Positions 17,973-27,075 of a stretch of 64,000 nucleotides of DNA are shown piece after piece. The notes beneath the pieces are model-generated. The model ran no database searches, was not told the origin of the DNA, and saw only the letters and a program-made list of their open reading frames with translations. Source of the stretch: Pseudomonas orientalis (GTDB lineage Bacteria > Pseudomonadota > Gammaproteobacteria > Pseudomonadales > Pseudomonadaceae); contig NZ_CP094351.1 in NCBI RefSeq assembly GCF_022807995.1, positions 5,565,501 to 5,629,500 of the forward strand, in the 5' to 3' direction. The translations under genes and the position numbers were made by a program. Each line of letters starts with the position of its first letter. Within the stretch, counting starts at the first letter, position 1.

Positions 17973-18910
17973 TGCGGGCCGGCCTCGCCGTAGATTTTTT
18001 GCAGGATGGCGCCGGCGCCTTTGTCCAACAGTTCCTCGGCGACCTGAATGCCCAGGGCCGTGGCCTCGCATTGCGGGCCGCGCACCTCGGCGGTCAGCAG
18101 CGTGCCGCCATCCGGGTCGCCCACCAAGCCACGCAACCACAGGTTTTCACCTTCAAGCACGGCATAGCAGGCGATCGGTACCTGGCAGCCACCGTTGAGG
18201 TGTTTGTTCAGGGCACGCTCGGCCGTGACGCGAATTTCCGTGTCTGCGTGATCAAGCGGCTTGAGCAGAGCGTGAATTTCGCTGTCGGCGGTACGGCATT
18301 CAATGCCGACCGCGCCCTGCCCGCCAGCGGGCAAGCTGTCTTCGACGCTGATTGCGCGGGTGATGCGGTCTTCGAAGCCCAGGCGGATCAGGCCGGCGGC
18401 GGCGAGGATGATCGCGTCATACTCGCCCGCATCCAGCTTGGCCAGGCGCGTGTTGACGTTGCCACGCAGGAAGCGGACCTGCAGGTCGGGACGACGGGTC
18501 AGCAATTGGGCCTGACGACGCAGGCTCGAGGTGCCCACGATACTGCCCAGCGGCAATTCATCCAGGGATGGGTACGTGTTGGAAACAAAGGCGTCGCGCG
18601 GGTCTTCGCGCTCGCAGATGCAAAACAGGCCCAACCCTTCCGGGAAGTCCATGGGCACGTCTTTCATCGAATGCACTGCGATGTCTGCTTCATTTTCCAG
18701 CAGCGCGGTTTCCAGTTCCTTGACGAACAGGCCCTTGCCGCCAATTTTCGACAGCGGCGAGTCCAGCAGCTTGTCGCCGCGACTGACCATGGGCACCAGG
18801 GTCACCTTGAGGCCAGGGTGGGCCTGTTCAAGACGTGCTTTGACGTATTCGGCCTGCCATAGGGCCAGGGCACTTTTACGGGTGGCGATGCGGATTTCGC
18901 GAGAAGACAT
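17969..18910 (-). CDS. hemC: hydroxymethylbilane synthase (porphobilinogen deaminase)
   Basis: Polymerises four porphobilinogens to hydroxymethylbilane. It has 313 residues. The dipyrromethane-cofactor cysteine is Cys242 in NGGCQVPI, the same number as in E. coli. Other marks are IATRKSALALWQAEYVK, DIAVHSMKDVP (catalytic Asp) and GTSSLRRQAQL. It heads the hemC-D-X-Y operon and follows algR on the same strand after 138 bases, as in P. aeruginosa. Confidence 0.98.
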   Translation of the reverse strand: MSSREIRIATRKSALALWQAEYVKARLEQAHPGLKVTLVPMVSRGDKLLDSPLSKIGGKGLFVKELETALLENEADIAVHSMKDVPMDFPEGLGLFCICEREDPRDAFVSNTYPSLDELPLGSIVGTSSLRRQAQLLTRRPDLQVRFLRGNVNTRLAKLDAGEYDAIILAAAGLIRLGFEDRITRAISVEDSLPAGGQGAVGIECRTADSEIHALLKPLDHADTEIRVTAERALNKHLNGGCQVPIACYAVLEGENLWLRGLVGDPDGGTLLTAEVRGPQCEATALGIQVAEELLDKGAGAILQKIYGEAGPQ

Positions 18911-19048
18911 GGATCAATCCGTACTGAATAGATACGGCAGATAATAACAGCTCAGGCAAATGCGCTTTGATTTGAATCAGCAAGTGCGGGGCCTCCCTGG
19001 CCGCGTCGCACCGGGATAGGGACTGAAGAGCTCGCCACAGCCCTTGGA

Positions 19049-19795
19049 CTAAAGCTGCTGCATCATCTTGCGCACGCCGGCGACATGGCGCCGACTGACG
19101 ATCAAGGCATCGCCGTTGAGCCCCTTCAGGAATAGCTGAAAGTGCCCAAGGGGCGTGCGTTGCAAGCGCTCGATTCGCTCGCGGGCCACCAGCGCATTGC
19201 GATGAATGCGCACGAAGCGGTCGCCGAATTCATCTTCAAGGGCCTTGAGCGGCTCATCGAGCAACACTTCGCCCGCTTCGTGACGCAAGGTCACGTATTT
19301 ATGGTCGGCGATAAAATAGACCACCTGAGCGAGAGGGATCAGCTCGATACCCTTGCGGGTCCGTGCGCTGATATGGCTGCGCGGGCCATTGCCACTCTGG
19401 GCGGCGGGTTGGGTCAGGGCGGCGAGCTGTGCGCGACTGGGACGCTCGGCCTTCTTCAAGGCCTTGAGCAACGCTTCGCCGGCCACCGGCTTGACGAGAA
19501 AACTGACACCGCTGTCTTCCAGCGTCTGTGCAGAAAACTCTTCCTGTGTCGCACACAGCACCACGGCCGGCGGCGATTCGCGCTCGCTCAGGCGGGCAGC
19601 GACTTGCAGGCCATCGAGGAGCGGCATGCGGATATCGAGCAACACCACATCCGGCTTGAGGCTGTCGATCAGCGTCAACGCCTCTTCGCCGCTGGTGGCG
19701 CTCGGCTCAAGGACTGTATAACCCTCGATCTCACTGACCAGTCGGCTCAGTCGCTCGCGGGCTTGGGGTTCGTCATCAACGATCAGGACATTCAT
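19049..19795 (-). CDS. algR: AlgR, LytTR-type response regulator
   Basis: A 248-residue regulator with an N-terminal receiver domain (phospho-acceptor Asp54 in VLLDIRMP, acidic pocket Asp7/Asp8) and a C-terminal LytTR DNA-binding domain (VVYFIADHKYVTLRHEAGEV, RIHRNALVARERIERLQR). In P. aeruginosa AlgR controls alginate, type IV pili and rhamnolipid genes together with the sensor AlgZ/FimS. No algZ lies beside it here. The start at 19795 (MNVLIVDDEP) is set by the receiver domain. A CRP/Vfr-like palindrome lies about 53 bases upstream. Confidence 0.96.
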   Translation of the reverse strand: MNVLIVDDEPQARERLSRLVSEIEGYTVLEPSATSGEEALTLIDSLKPDVVLLDIRMPLLDGLQVAARLSERESPPAVVLCATQEEFSAQTLEDSGVSFLVKPVAGEALLKALKKAERPSRAQLAALTQPAAQSGNGPRSHISARTRKGIELIPLAQVVYFIADHKYVTLRHEAGEVLLDEPLKALEDEFGDRFVRIHRNALVARERIERLQRTPLGHFQLFLKGLNGDALIVSRRHVAGVRKMMQQL

Positions 19796-20296
19796 ATAGC
19801 GCTGGATTCCTGCGTGAGTCTCGCACAAGGATAGCGTAGACAGGTGCGGTGACTGACGTCACAGCGATCCACGCTAAGACTGGCGCAAGCGGCAAAAAGT
19901 GCCCTTGAAGTGGCACCCAAATTTACCCGGACCTGTTCAATAGCGCCCGAGACCCGCCAACTTCGCGCATTGTCATAGGGTTTGCTGATACACAATCCGA
20001 ATACCCCCGTTTTCAATGGATAGTCTGGGCTCTGACCGCATGACCCGACTTTGGTGCATTCACACACTCTCAGTCCAACTGTAGACGCTCGCTGAGACGA
20101 TATTGCTCAATCGTCAATTATCGTTTCAATAAGGTCTTGTTCCCAGTCTCGTCCTGGATGCGGTCGGCGGCAAGGCACTTAGCCATCCTTTGTACAAATA
20201 AATTGCCGTCCACCCACAGCATCGCGTCCGCGAGCAACCCTGTTATTATCGGCGGCACACCTTCACGCCTCTTTTAAGCAGATCACGAGCGAATTC
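19796..20296. other. 501-bp gap between algR and argH, no gene seen
   Basis: Divergent promoter region. In P. aeruginosa this is the place of algZ/fimS. I find no sensor-kinase-like reading frame here in any of the six frames. It holds the CRP/Vfr-like palindrome at 19848-19863 and an AT-richer stretch before argH with a possible -10 box TATTAT near 20243. Confidence 0.7.
19848..19863. promoter_or_regulatory. CRP/Vfr-like binding site upstream of algR
   Basis: GGTGACTGACGTCACA fits the consensus TGTGA-N6-TCACA at all but one of the ten fixed positions. It lies 53 bases before the algR start and about 430 bases before argH. Sequence match only. Confidence 0.5.
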
Positions 20297-21691
20297 ATGA
20301 GCACCGACAAGACCAACCAGTCCTGGGGCGGCCGCTTCAGTGAACCCGTCGACGCCTTCGTCGCGCGCTTCACCGCCTCCGTCAACTTCGACCAGCGCCT
20401 GTACCGCCACGACATCATGGGCTCCATCGCCCACGCCACCATGCTGGCCAAGGTCGGCGTGCTGACCGACGCCGAGCGCGACAGCATCATCGATGGCCTG
20501 ACCACCATCCGGGGCGAGATCGAAGCCGGCACGTTCGACTGGCGCGTCGACCTGGAAGACGTGCACATGAACATCGAGGCGCGCCTGACTGATCGCATCG
20601 GTGTGACCGGCAAGAAGTTGCATACCGGTCGCAGCCGTAACGATCAGGTGGCCACCGATATCCGCCTGTGGCTTCGTGACGAAATCGACTTGATCCTGGC
20701 TGAAATCACCCGCCTGCAGAAAGGTTTGCTGGAACAGGCCGAGCGTGAATCGGACACCATCATGCCCGGCTTCACGCACCTGCAGACCGCCCAGCCCGTG
20801 ACCTTCGGCCACCACCTGCTGGCCTGGTTCGAAATGCTCAGCCGCGATTACGAGCGCCTGGTCGACTGCCGCAAGCGCGCCAACCGCATGCCGCTCGGCA
20901 GCGCCGCGCTGGCCGGCACCACCTACCCGATCGACCGCGAGTACACCGCGCAACTGCTGGGCTTCGACGCCGTCGGCGGCAACTCCCTGGACGGCGTATC
21001 GGACCGTGATTTCGCCATCGAATTCTGCGCTGCCGCCAGCATCGCGATGATGCACCTGTCGCGCTTTTCCGAAGAACTGGTGCTGTGGACCAGTGCGCAA
21101 TTCCAGTTCATCGACCTGCCGGACCGCTTCTGCACCGGCAGCTCGATCATGCCGCAAAAGAAAAACCCCGATGTACCCGAACTGGTACGGGGCAAGAGCG
21201 GCCGCGTATTCGGCGCACTGATGGGCCTGCTGACCCTGATGAAAGGCCAGCCGCTGGCCTACAACAAGGACAACCAGGAAGACAAGGAACCGCTGTTCGA
21301 CGCGGCCGACACCCTGCGCGACTCACTGCGTGCGTTTGCCGACATGATCCCGGCGATCAAGCCCAAGCATGCGATCATGCGCGAAGCAGCCTTGCGTGGT
21401 TTCTCCACCGCGACCGACCTGGCCGACTACCTGGTGCGTCGTGGCCTGCCCTTCCGCGACTGTCACGAAATCGTCGGCCATGCCGTGAAATACGGCGTGG
21501 ACACCGGCAAGGACCTGGCGGAAATGAGCCTGGAAGAACTGCGCCAGTTCAGCGACCAGATCGAGCAGGACGTGTTTGCCGTGCTGACGCTGGAAGGTTC
21601 GGTGAATGCGCGTAATCACATCGGCGGTACTGCGCCGGCGCAAGTGAAGGCGGCAGTCGTGCGCGGCCAGGAATTGCTCGCCAGCCGCTAA
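20297..21691 (+). CDS. argH: argininosuccinate lyase
   Basis: Last step of arginine synthesis: argininosuccinate to arginine and fumarate. It has 464 residues, the family norm. The fumarase/lyase superfamily signature GSSIMPQKKNPDVPE is intact, as are the substrate-binding segments HTGRSRNDQVATD and GFTHLQTAQPVTFGHH. The ATG follows AGATCACGAGCGAATTC with only a weak ribosome site. It is divergent from algR and is followed by a repeat-rich gap. Confidence 0.98.
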   Translation: MSTDKTNQSWGGRFSEPVDAFVARFTASVNFDQRLYRHDIMGSIAHATMLAKVGVLTDAERDSIIDGLTTIRGEIEAGTFDWRVDLEDVHMNIEARLTDRIGVTGKKLHTGRSRNDQVATDIRLWLRDEIDLILAEITRLQKGLLEQAERESDTIMPGFTHLQTAQPVTFGHHLLAWFEMLSRDYERLVDCRKRANRMPLGSAALAGTTYPIDREYTAQLLGFDAVGGNSLDGVSDRDFAIEFCAAASIAMMHLSRFSEELVLWTSAQFQFIDLPDRFCTGSSIMPQKKNPDVPELVRGKSGRVFGALMGLLTLMKGQPLAYNKDNQEDKEPLFDAADTLRDSLRAFADMIPAIKPKHAIMREAALRGFSTATDLADYLVRRGLPFRDCHEIVGHAVKYGVDTGKDLAEMSLEELRQFSDQIEQDVFAVLTLEGSVNARNHIGGTAPAQVKAAVVRGQELLASR

Positions 21692-22106
21692 AAAATGTGG
21701 GGGGAGCTTGCTCCCGTCGCGGCTTCCAGCCGACAGGTACCCAATTGACACGCCTCGGTCCAATGTGGGAGGGGGCTTGCCCCCGATGGCGGCATCTGGG
21801 CCGACCAGGATGTTGGATTGGGTTGAGTACATATCCGTTTCTGCGGTAACGGCTGCTAATGGTTCCGCTTTTACAGCGGCTCACTTTTGAAAAGCGCAAA
21901 AGTAAGCAAAACGCTCTTGCCCCACCACTCGGCACCTCGCTTAGGCTCGGTGTGCCCTCACTCCGGCCAGCGTGGTTTAACGGGGCGCCTAAGATCAAAA
22001 GCAGATCAAGATCAAGAGCGACTCGCTTCGCATCGTGATTACGGTTAGGTGCTACGCAGGTGTGTAGATACGTATGGCTATCGGGGAAGCCCCCTCCCAC
22101 ATTTGA
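21692..22106. repeat. composite repeat region: REP units around an about 285-bp insert
   Basis: Starts with a REP-like TGTGGGGGGAGCTTGCTCCC (from 21695) and a second REP TGTGGGAGGGGGCTTGCCCC (from 21761). About 285 bases of other sequence follow, including CGCAAAAGTAAGCAAAACGC. It closes with an inverted, internally shortened REP (TCGGGGAAGCCCCCTCCCAC, about 22080-22102). The insert resembles a recurrent intergenic sequence I remember from fluorescens-group genomes; no coding frame in it is convincing. Confidence 0.75.
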
Positions 22107-22766
22107 TTATTTCCTGGCTGCAATCATCGCCAGGAATCCCGGCATCGCCGCCAGCCTGTCCGCCTCGACCTTTTGCGCATTGGGCATCTCGTTCAAACGC
22201 TCCAGCAACGCCTTCGCCTGTGGCAACTGCGCCAGCAGGTCCAGCCCGAACAGCTTTTCGCCTACCCCACAGGCCAGATTCAAGCTGTACATGAAATACA
22301 GATCGGCAATCGTGAAGTGCTCTCCCGCCACATACGGCGCGAACTTGCCATGCCGGCCTAACGTACCGACCCCCAGCAACAATTCAGCTCGGGATTTTTC
22401 CTTGATCGCCTCCGGCACCGTCATGCCAAAAAAGGCTTCGGCGAAGCACGCCCGCGCAGGCAATTCAATGTACAGCTCGATCTCACGGCACAACGCCAGC
22501 ACCTGGGCACGCTGGAACGGGTCGGCTGGCAGCAGCGCAGGCCCTTCCTGAGTCTGCTCGATGTATTCGAGGATCACGCTGGTTTCGTTGATGAAGCCTT
22601 GCTTGACGCCAAGCACCGGCACTTTGCCTCGCGGGCTCACCGCCAGGACTTCCGGTGTTTGTCCTGCATAAAAAGGCACCTCTTCAAAAGGCAGCCCTTT
22701 CTCCATCAGCGCCAGCTTGACCATGTTGTAGTAGTTACTGACCGAAAATCCGTAAAGCTTGAGCAT
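22107..22766 (-). CDS. glutathione S-transferase family protein
   Basis: A 219-residue protein with an N-terminal thioredoxin-like domain (MLKLYGFSVSNYYNMVKLAL; SPRGKVPVLGV with the cis-Pro; ETSVILEYIEQT binding the gamma-glutamyl part) and an all-helical C-terminal domain (HFTIADLYFMYSLNLA). It probably conjugates or reduces substrates with glutathione. The substrate is unknown. The start at 22766 has GGAGG upstream. Its stop lies directly after the composite REP region. Confidence 0.9.
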   Translation of the reverse strand: MLKLYGFSVSNYYNMVKLALMEKGLPFEEVPFYAGQTPEVLAVSPRGKVPVLGVKQGFINETSVILEYIEQTQEGPALLPADPFQRAQVLALCREIELYIELPARACFAEAFFGMTVPEAIKEKSRAELLLGVGTLGRHGKFAPYVAGEHFTIADLYFMYSLNLACGVGEKLFGLDLLAQLPQAKALLERLNEMPNAQKVEADRLAAMPGFLAMIAARK

Positions 22767-22891
22767 CGCAAAGCCTCCAGGCCGGGTGCGGGGTTGGCTG
22801 CAAGCGTTATAGACGCTGAGGCCGGGCCTGACCAGCAGCATCACCCGCCTGAATGGAGTTAGACTGGCGCCCTTTCCTTGAGGAGCCTGCC

Positions 22892-23176
22892 ATGAGCGAG
22901 CCGACCGATATCGACAATGACGAAGAAGAATTCACCGAAAGCACGCTGATCCAGGCCATCGAGAACCAGATCGAAAGCGATAACCCGCCGGCGGCCAAGG
23001 CCACGCTCAACAAGCTGACGCTGGTAGGTTATGAGCGAGAAGAGATCCTGAATCTCATGGCTCACGTGCTGGCCTTCGAGATCGACGCGATGCTGGATGA
23101 GGACCGCGCCTTTGATACCCAATGGTATGAAACCGCGTTGCGGGCACTGCCCGAGCTGCCGCCCGAAAAGGAATAA
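22892..23176 (+). CDS. small acidic conserved-looking protein of unknown function
   Basis: A 94-residue acidic protein with a good ribosome site (AGGAG at 22881-22885). The first about 20 residues are nearly all Asp/Glu/Ser/Thr, and the rest is helical (LIQAIENQIESDNPPAAKATLNKL; EREEILNLMAHVLAFEIDAML). I recognise no family with certainty. Codon use is normal for the window and it is divergent from the GST gene by 125 bases. The last part, WYETALRALPELPPEKE, is typical of small cytosolic helper proteins, but that is only an impression. Confidence 0.8.
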   Translation: MSEPTDIDNDEEEFTESTLIQAIENQIESDNPPAAKATLNKLTLVGYEREEILNLMAHVLAFEIDAMLDEDRAFDTQWYETALRALPELPPEKE

Positions 23177-23271
23177 CCCAGCCGCGCTGCAACACGCTGG
23201 ACAGTTCGGCAAAGTGCGTTCACCTTATGGCCTGCTAGTCTCTAATAAATTTTAGAAAGTCTGGAGTCCTT

Positions 23272-23526
23272 ATGTCGTATACCCCTGAGTTGGTTGCCGA
23301 ACTGGAAATCCTTGTACTCTTCCCCCTGGACAGCACCAAGGAAGGTCTGAAAGTCCATCAGACCGCCGCTCCCACTGCCGTCGCCGCTGCCAAGCGCCTC
23401 CACGCCAAAGGGCTTATCGACCAACCGGACGGAGGCTACCTGACCAGCCTTGGCCGGGACGCCGCCGAGCAAGCCCAGACCTTGCTGACTATCCTGACCA
23501 CCGCCTCGACCAAAGAAGCCGCCTGA
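23272..23526 (+). CDS. TIGR02647 family small protein
   Basis: An 84-residue protein beginning MSYTPELVAELEILVLFPLD, which I recognise as the TIGR02647 family of gamma-proteobacteria. The middle (HQTAAPTAVAAAKRLHAKGLI) looks like a winged-helix segment and the next (GGYLTSLGRDAAEQAQ) like its wing, so DNA binding is plausible but unproven. It stands 95 bases after the small acidic gene and upstream of cyaA. Confidence 0.8.
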   Translation: MSYTPELVAELEILVLFPLDSTKEGLKVHQTAAPTAVAAAKRLHAKGLIDQPDGGYLTSLGRDAAEQAQTLLTILTTASTKEAA

Positions 23527-23693
23527 CACCTGACCCGCCCATGGAGTCCGCCCCTCTGCGGATTCCGCGGGCGTTGCCGTGCAGCTCACAAAATTCTGCC
23601 GCCAACCTCCATTTCCTCTAAACGTCCTACGCTTCTGTCTGTAAACTCCTACACGGCCGCCCATGTCGGGCCCTGCGAGCCACCGAGTTCGAC

Positions 23694-26534
23694 ATGACCC
23701 GCACCCATGAAATCCGCCCCGACCTGGACGAAGGCATCGACCGTAAGGTGCTGACCCAGTTGCGCGCGCGTTTCATGGCCCTCAACGAAGGGCGCTTGGC
23801 CCGGGCGATCGAAGGGCTGACGCCGCGTCAACAAAGCGTGCTGACCCTGTTGCCGCTGTTTTTTCACGTCAACCATCCGCTGCTGCCGGGCTATGTATCG
23901 GGCAGTACGCCAGCAGGTTTGTCGAATTTCGAACCCGACACCCAGGCCCTGACCGAAGCCCAGCGCCTGACCCGCTCGTTTTCCTACAAGGCGCGTCGCG
24001 GTAACCCGCCAACGCCCATCCACGGCCTGTTCCTGATGGGCAGCCTGGGTACGCTGGCCCAGGCGGATCAGAGCGATATGGACGTGTGGGTATGCCATGC
24101 GCCCGACCTGAATGACAACGAGTTGGCCGAGCTGCGCAAAAAGTGCCAGCTGCTGGAAGCCTGGGCCCAGACCATGGGCGCCGAAGCCCACTTCTTTCTG
24201 ATCGAACCGACGCGCTTTGTGCTCGGTGAACGTGACACCCAACTGAGCTCCGACGATTGCGGCACCACTCAGCACTATCTGCTGCTGGATGAGTTCTACC
24301 GCACGGCAATCTGGCTGGCCGGGCGCACACCGATCTGGTGGCTGGTGCCGGTATATGAAGAAAGCCGCTATGCCGAGTACACCCACACGCTGATCTCCAA
24401 ACGTTTCATTCGCGCTGACGAAACCCTCGACCTCGGCCATCTGGCACACATTCCGCCAGGGGAGTTCATCGGTGCCGGGCTGTGGCAATTGTTCAAGGGT
24501 ATCGAGTCGCCCTATAAATCGGTGCTCAAGCTGCTGCTGATCGAGGTCTACGCCAGCGAACATCCCGATGTGCAGTGCCTGAGCCTGCGCTTCAAACGCG
24601 CGGTGTTTGCCAATCAGATGGACCTGGATGAGCTGGACCCTTACATCGTGGTCTACCGCCGCATCGAGGAATACCTCAAGGCCCGCAATGAACCGGAGCG
24701 CCTGGAACTGGTACGGCGCAGCCTGTACCTGAAGGTCAACCGCAAGCTCAGCGCCGGCCAGCGCACCGCCAGTTGGCAACGACTGCTGCTGGAACGCCTG
24801 GCCGATGAATGGGGCTGGGACCCGCGCCAACTGACCCTGCTGGACAGCCGCAGCCAATGGAAGGTGCGTCAGGTCGCCTCCGAGCGCCGCGCCCTGGTCA
24901 ACGAGCTGAACTACAGTTATCGCTTCCTCACCCAGTTCGCCCGCACGGAACAGACCGTCAGCCTGATCAACCGGCGCGACCTCAATGTGCTGGGCCGTCG
25001 CTTGTACGCGGCCTTTGAACGCAAGGCCGGCAAGGTCGAGTTCATCAATCCCGGGATTGCCCCGGACCTGGCCGAAGACACCTTGACCCTGGTGCATTCG
25101 CCCAACCGCAAGGAGCCGGGGCAGCACCATTGGGGCCTGTATAACGGCAACCTCACCGCCCTGGAATGGGAGCACTTCGCGCCCATCAAGCGCAGCCGCG
25201 ACCTGCTGGAAATGCTGACCTGGTGCCATCGCAACGGTGTGATCGACAGCAGTACGCGCCTGGCGCTGCACCCGGGCGTCAGCGACATGACCGAGTTTGA
25301 GCTGTTCAACCTGCTGGGCAGCCTGCAACAGACCATCGCCCTGCCCATGGTCAGCGTCGATGAAACTCGCCTGTTACGTTCAGCGGTGCCGGAAGAAGTG
25401 CTGTTGCTGATCAACGTCGGCGTCGACCCGCTCAAGCATCACCGCGACCTGAATATTCTGATGACCACCGAGCGTACCGACTCCCTGAGTTATGCCGGCG
25501 TACGTGAGAACCTGGTATTGACCCTGGACCAGGTCACCCTCAATAGCTGGAACGAGGTGATGGTCAGCCGCTACGACGGCCCCCATGCGCTGCTCGACTG
25601 TCTGCGCGACTACCTCAACCAACTGCCGCCGGATCATTTGCCCCGGTTGCGGGTGCGCTGCTTCTGTCACAACCGGGCACAGTTCATTGCCCAGCGCGTG
25701 GAGGAAATATTCGATACGGCGCAGAACCTGCTGCTTGGCCGATGTAATCACCGCTACCTCATCCAGGTGCAACAGCACTATCACGTCATGGAATTGGTCC
25801 CCGGCCAAGCCACCCATGTGCCGCTGCCGACCCAGGATGCCTTGATCGCCTACCTCAGTGAAGAGCTGGTCAGTTACAGCCCGTGGCACCTGGACGCCAT
25901 GGCCCTGGAAGACCACGACCTGGCGCTGCTGCTGCCGATGGGCATGGCCGATTGCATACAGGTGTTCTACCGGGTCAATGAAGGGTTTGCCGAGCTGTAT
26001 GTGCTCGACGAATTCAATGCGCTCTGGCAGCAGCGCTTGCCGTTCCATGACGAGCAAAGCCTCTTGGCACCGCTGCAGCGTTTCCTGCTCTCGATCATCT
26101 ATCGCCGCGAAGCGCTGTCACCCCTGGACCCCCAACAGCCGATGGGCGAAGTCCAGATCTCGTATTACCAACTGCTGCCGTCGGGCAACGCCCGTGCTCG
26201 TCTGGTCGAACCAAGGCCGGCTCCGCAAAACCCGGCCAACAAGCCGTTTTATGACGTGCAGGCGATTATCGCCAAGGCGGCGCCCGGCCAGGTGGGTATT
26301 ACGCTGTACTGCAACCAGCGGGAATTTTCCGAATTGGAATTTGGCGACCAGCTGTTCACGGTGGTCGCCCGGGAAATCGTTGGCCAGCGCCGGGAACCCG
26401 AGCGTTACCGTTGCTACATTACCGATCTGGATCTGTCGGGCCTGCTTGGCGACGTGCAAAGCCCGAGCAATCTGTACCTGCGCTACAAGGCCGAGCTTGA
26501 GCTCGCGCTCAATCAAGCGCTGGACCAGATTTAA
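23694..26534 (+). CDS. cyaA: class I adenylate cyclase
   Basis: Makes cAMP from ATP. The 946-residue length and two-part structure are those of enterobacterial-type CyaA: an N-terminal catalytic half with the nucleotidyltransferase signature GSLGTLAQADQSDMDVWVCH, and a C-terminal regulatory half. WWLVPVYEE and the SPYKSVLKLLLIEVYASE segment are also conserved. In Pseudomonas cAMP acts through Vfr. It overlaps the end of rnk by four bases tail to tail. Confidence 0.96.
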   Translation: MTRTHEIRPDLDEGIDRKVLTQLRARFMALNEGRLARAIEGLTPRQQSVLTLLPLFFHVNHPLLPGYVSGSTPAGLSNFEPDTQALTEAQRLTRSFSYKARRGNPPTPIHGLFLMGSLGTLAQADQSDMDVWVCHAPDLNDNELAELRKKCQLLEAWAQTMGAEAHFFLIEPTRFVLGERDTQLSSDDCGTTQHYLLLDEFYRTAIWLAGRTPIWWLVPVYEESRYAEYTHTLISKRFIRADETLDLGHLAHIPPGEFIGAGLWQLFKGIESPYKSVLKLLLIEVYASEHPDVQCLSLRFKRAVFANQMDLDELDPYIVVYRRIEEYLKARNEPERLELVRRSLYLKVNRKLSAGQRTASWQRLLLERLADEWGWDPRQLTLLDSRSQWKVRQVASERRALVNELNYSYRFLTQFARTEQTVSLINRRDLNVLGRRLYAAFERKAGKVEFINPGIAPDLAEDTLTLVHSPNRKEPGQHHWGLYNGNLTALEWEHFAPIKRSRDLLEMLTWCHRNGVIDSSTRLALHPGVSDMTEFELFNLLGSLQQTIALPMVSVDETRLLRSAVPEEVLLLINVGVDPLKHHRDLNILMTTERTDSLSYAGVRENLVLTLDQVTLNSWNEVMVSRYDGPHALLDCLRDYLNQLPPDHLPRLRVRCFCHNRAQFIAQRVEEIFDTAQNLLLGRCNHRYLIQVQQHYHVMELVPGQATHVPLPTQDALIAYLSEELVSYSPWHLDAMALEDHDLALLLPMGMADCIQVFYRVNEGFAELYVLDEFNALWQQRLPFHDEQSLLAPLQRFLLSIIYRREALSPLDPQQPMGEVQISYYQLLPSGNARARLVEPRPAPQNPANKPFYDVQAIIAKAAPGQVGITLYCNQREFSELEFGDQLFTVVAREIVGQRREPERYRCYITDLDLSGLLGDVQSPSNLYLRYKAELELALNQALDQI

Positions 26535-26944
26535 AGAGGAAAAGCGCCGCCGTCCTTGGGTTGGCCTTCGACACTCAGCAGCTCGAGCTTGAGGGTCTTG
26601 CCGCCCGGTGCCGGCCAGTCAATATGCTGGCCCACTTGCAGGCCGAGCAACGCGCTGCCCACCGGTGCCAGGATCGAGATCTTGCCTTCATCGGCGTTCG
26701 CGTCCTTCGGGTAAACCAGGGTCAGGTGGTAATCCTTGCCGCTGCCTTGCTCGCGGCAATGCACGCTGGAGTTCATGGTCACGACACTTGCAGGCACTTC
26801 ATCGTGGCCAACCACTTCTTCGGCGCGGTCGAGTTCGTGCTGCAACGCTTCGACACCGGGAAACTCGTCGCCCAAGCGGTCGATCAGTTGCTCCAGACGC
26901 TGCACGTCAAGACGGGTGAGAATGATGGACGGTGCGGTGGTCAT
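26531..26944 (-). CDS. rnk: Rnk, nucleoside diphosphate kinase regulator
   Basis: A 137-residue protein with a short helical N part and a C-terminal GreA/GreB-type domain (LTLVYPKDANADEGKISILAPVGSALLGLQVGQHIDWPAPGG). E. coli Rnk binds RNA polymerase; in P. aeruginosa it can replace AlgR2 (AlgQ) in controlling Ndk levels. The ATG at 26944 is clear. It is convergent with cyaA. Confidence 0.93.
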   Translation of the reverse strand: MTTAPSIILTRLDVQRLEQLIDRLGDEFPGVEALQHELDRAEEVVGHDEVPASVVTMNSSVHCREQGSGKDYHLTLVYPKDANADEGKISILAPVGSALLGLQVGQHIDWPAPGGKTLKLELLSVEGQPKDGGAFPL

Positions 26945-26971
26945 GATTCAGGCAGACTCCTTTTTTCTGCA

Positions 26972-27007
26972 CAAAAAAGCAAAACCCCGCCAGGAAAAGG
27001 CGGGGTT
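26972..27007 (-). terminator. terminator after the cyaY-DUF1289 unit
   Basis: Stem AACCCCGCC/GGCGGGGTT (26983-26991 and 26999-27007) with a 7-base loop; on the minus strand it is followed by TTTTGCTTTTTTG. It lies between the DUF1289 gene and rnk, and would insulate rnk from upstream transcription. Confidence 0.85.
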
Positions 27008-27075
27008 CTCACGGGCCTCGATGAGTTGAGGCGTACCCGGACACTACCACAGCGTCACAAATAAACAAGACGACC

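Noticed and set aside
19792..20067. 91-codon minus-strand frame between algR and argH, tested as an algZ remnant
   Set aside because: No kinase motifs or hydrophobic spans, Cys-rich random composition; it also includes the algR upstream region.
23649..25328. 559-codon minus-strand frame opposite cyaA
   Set aside because: Antisense shadow of a clear adenylate cyclase gene.
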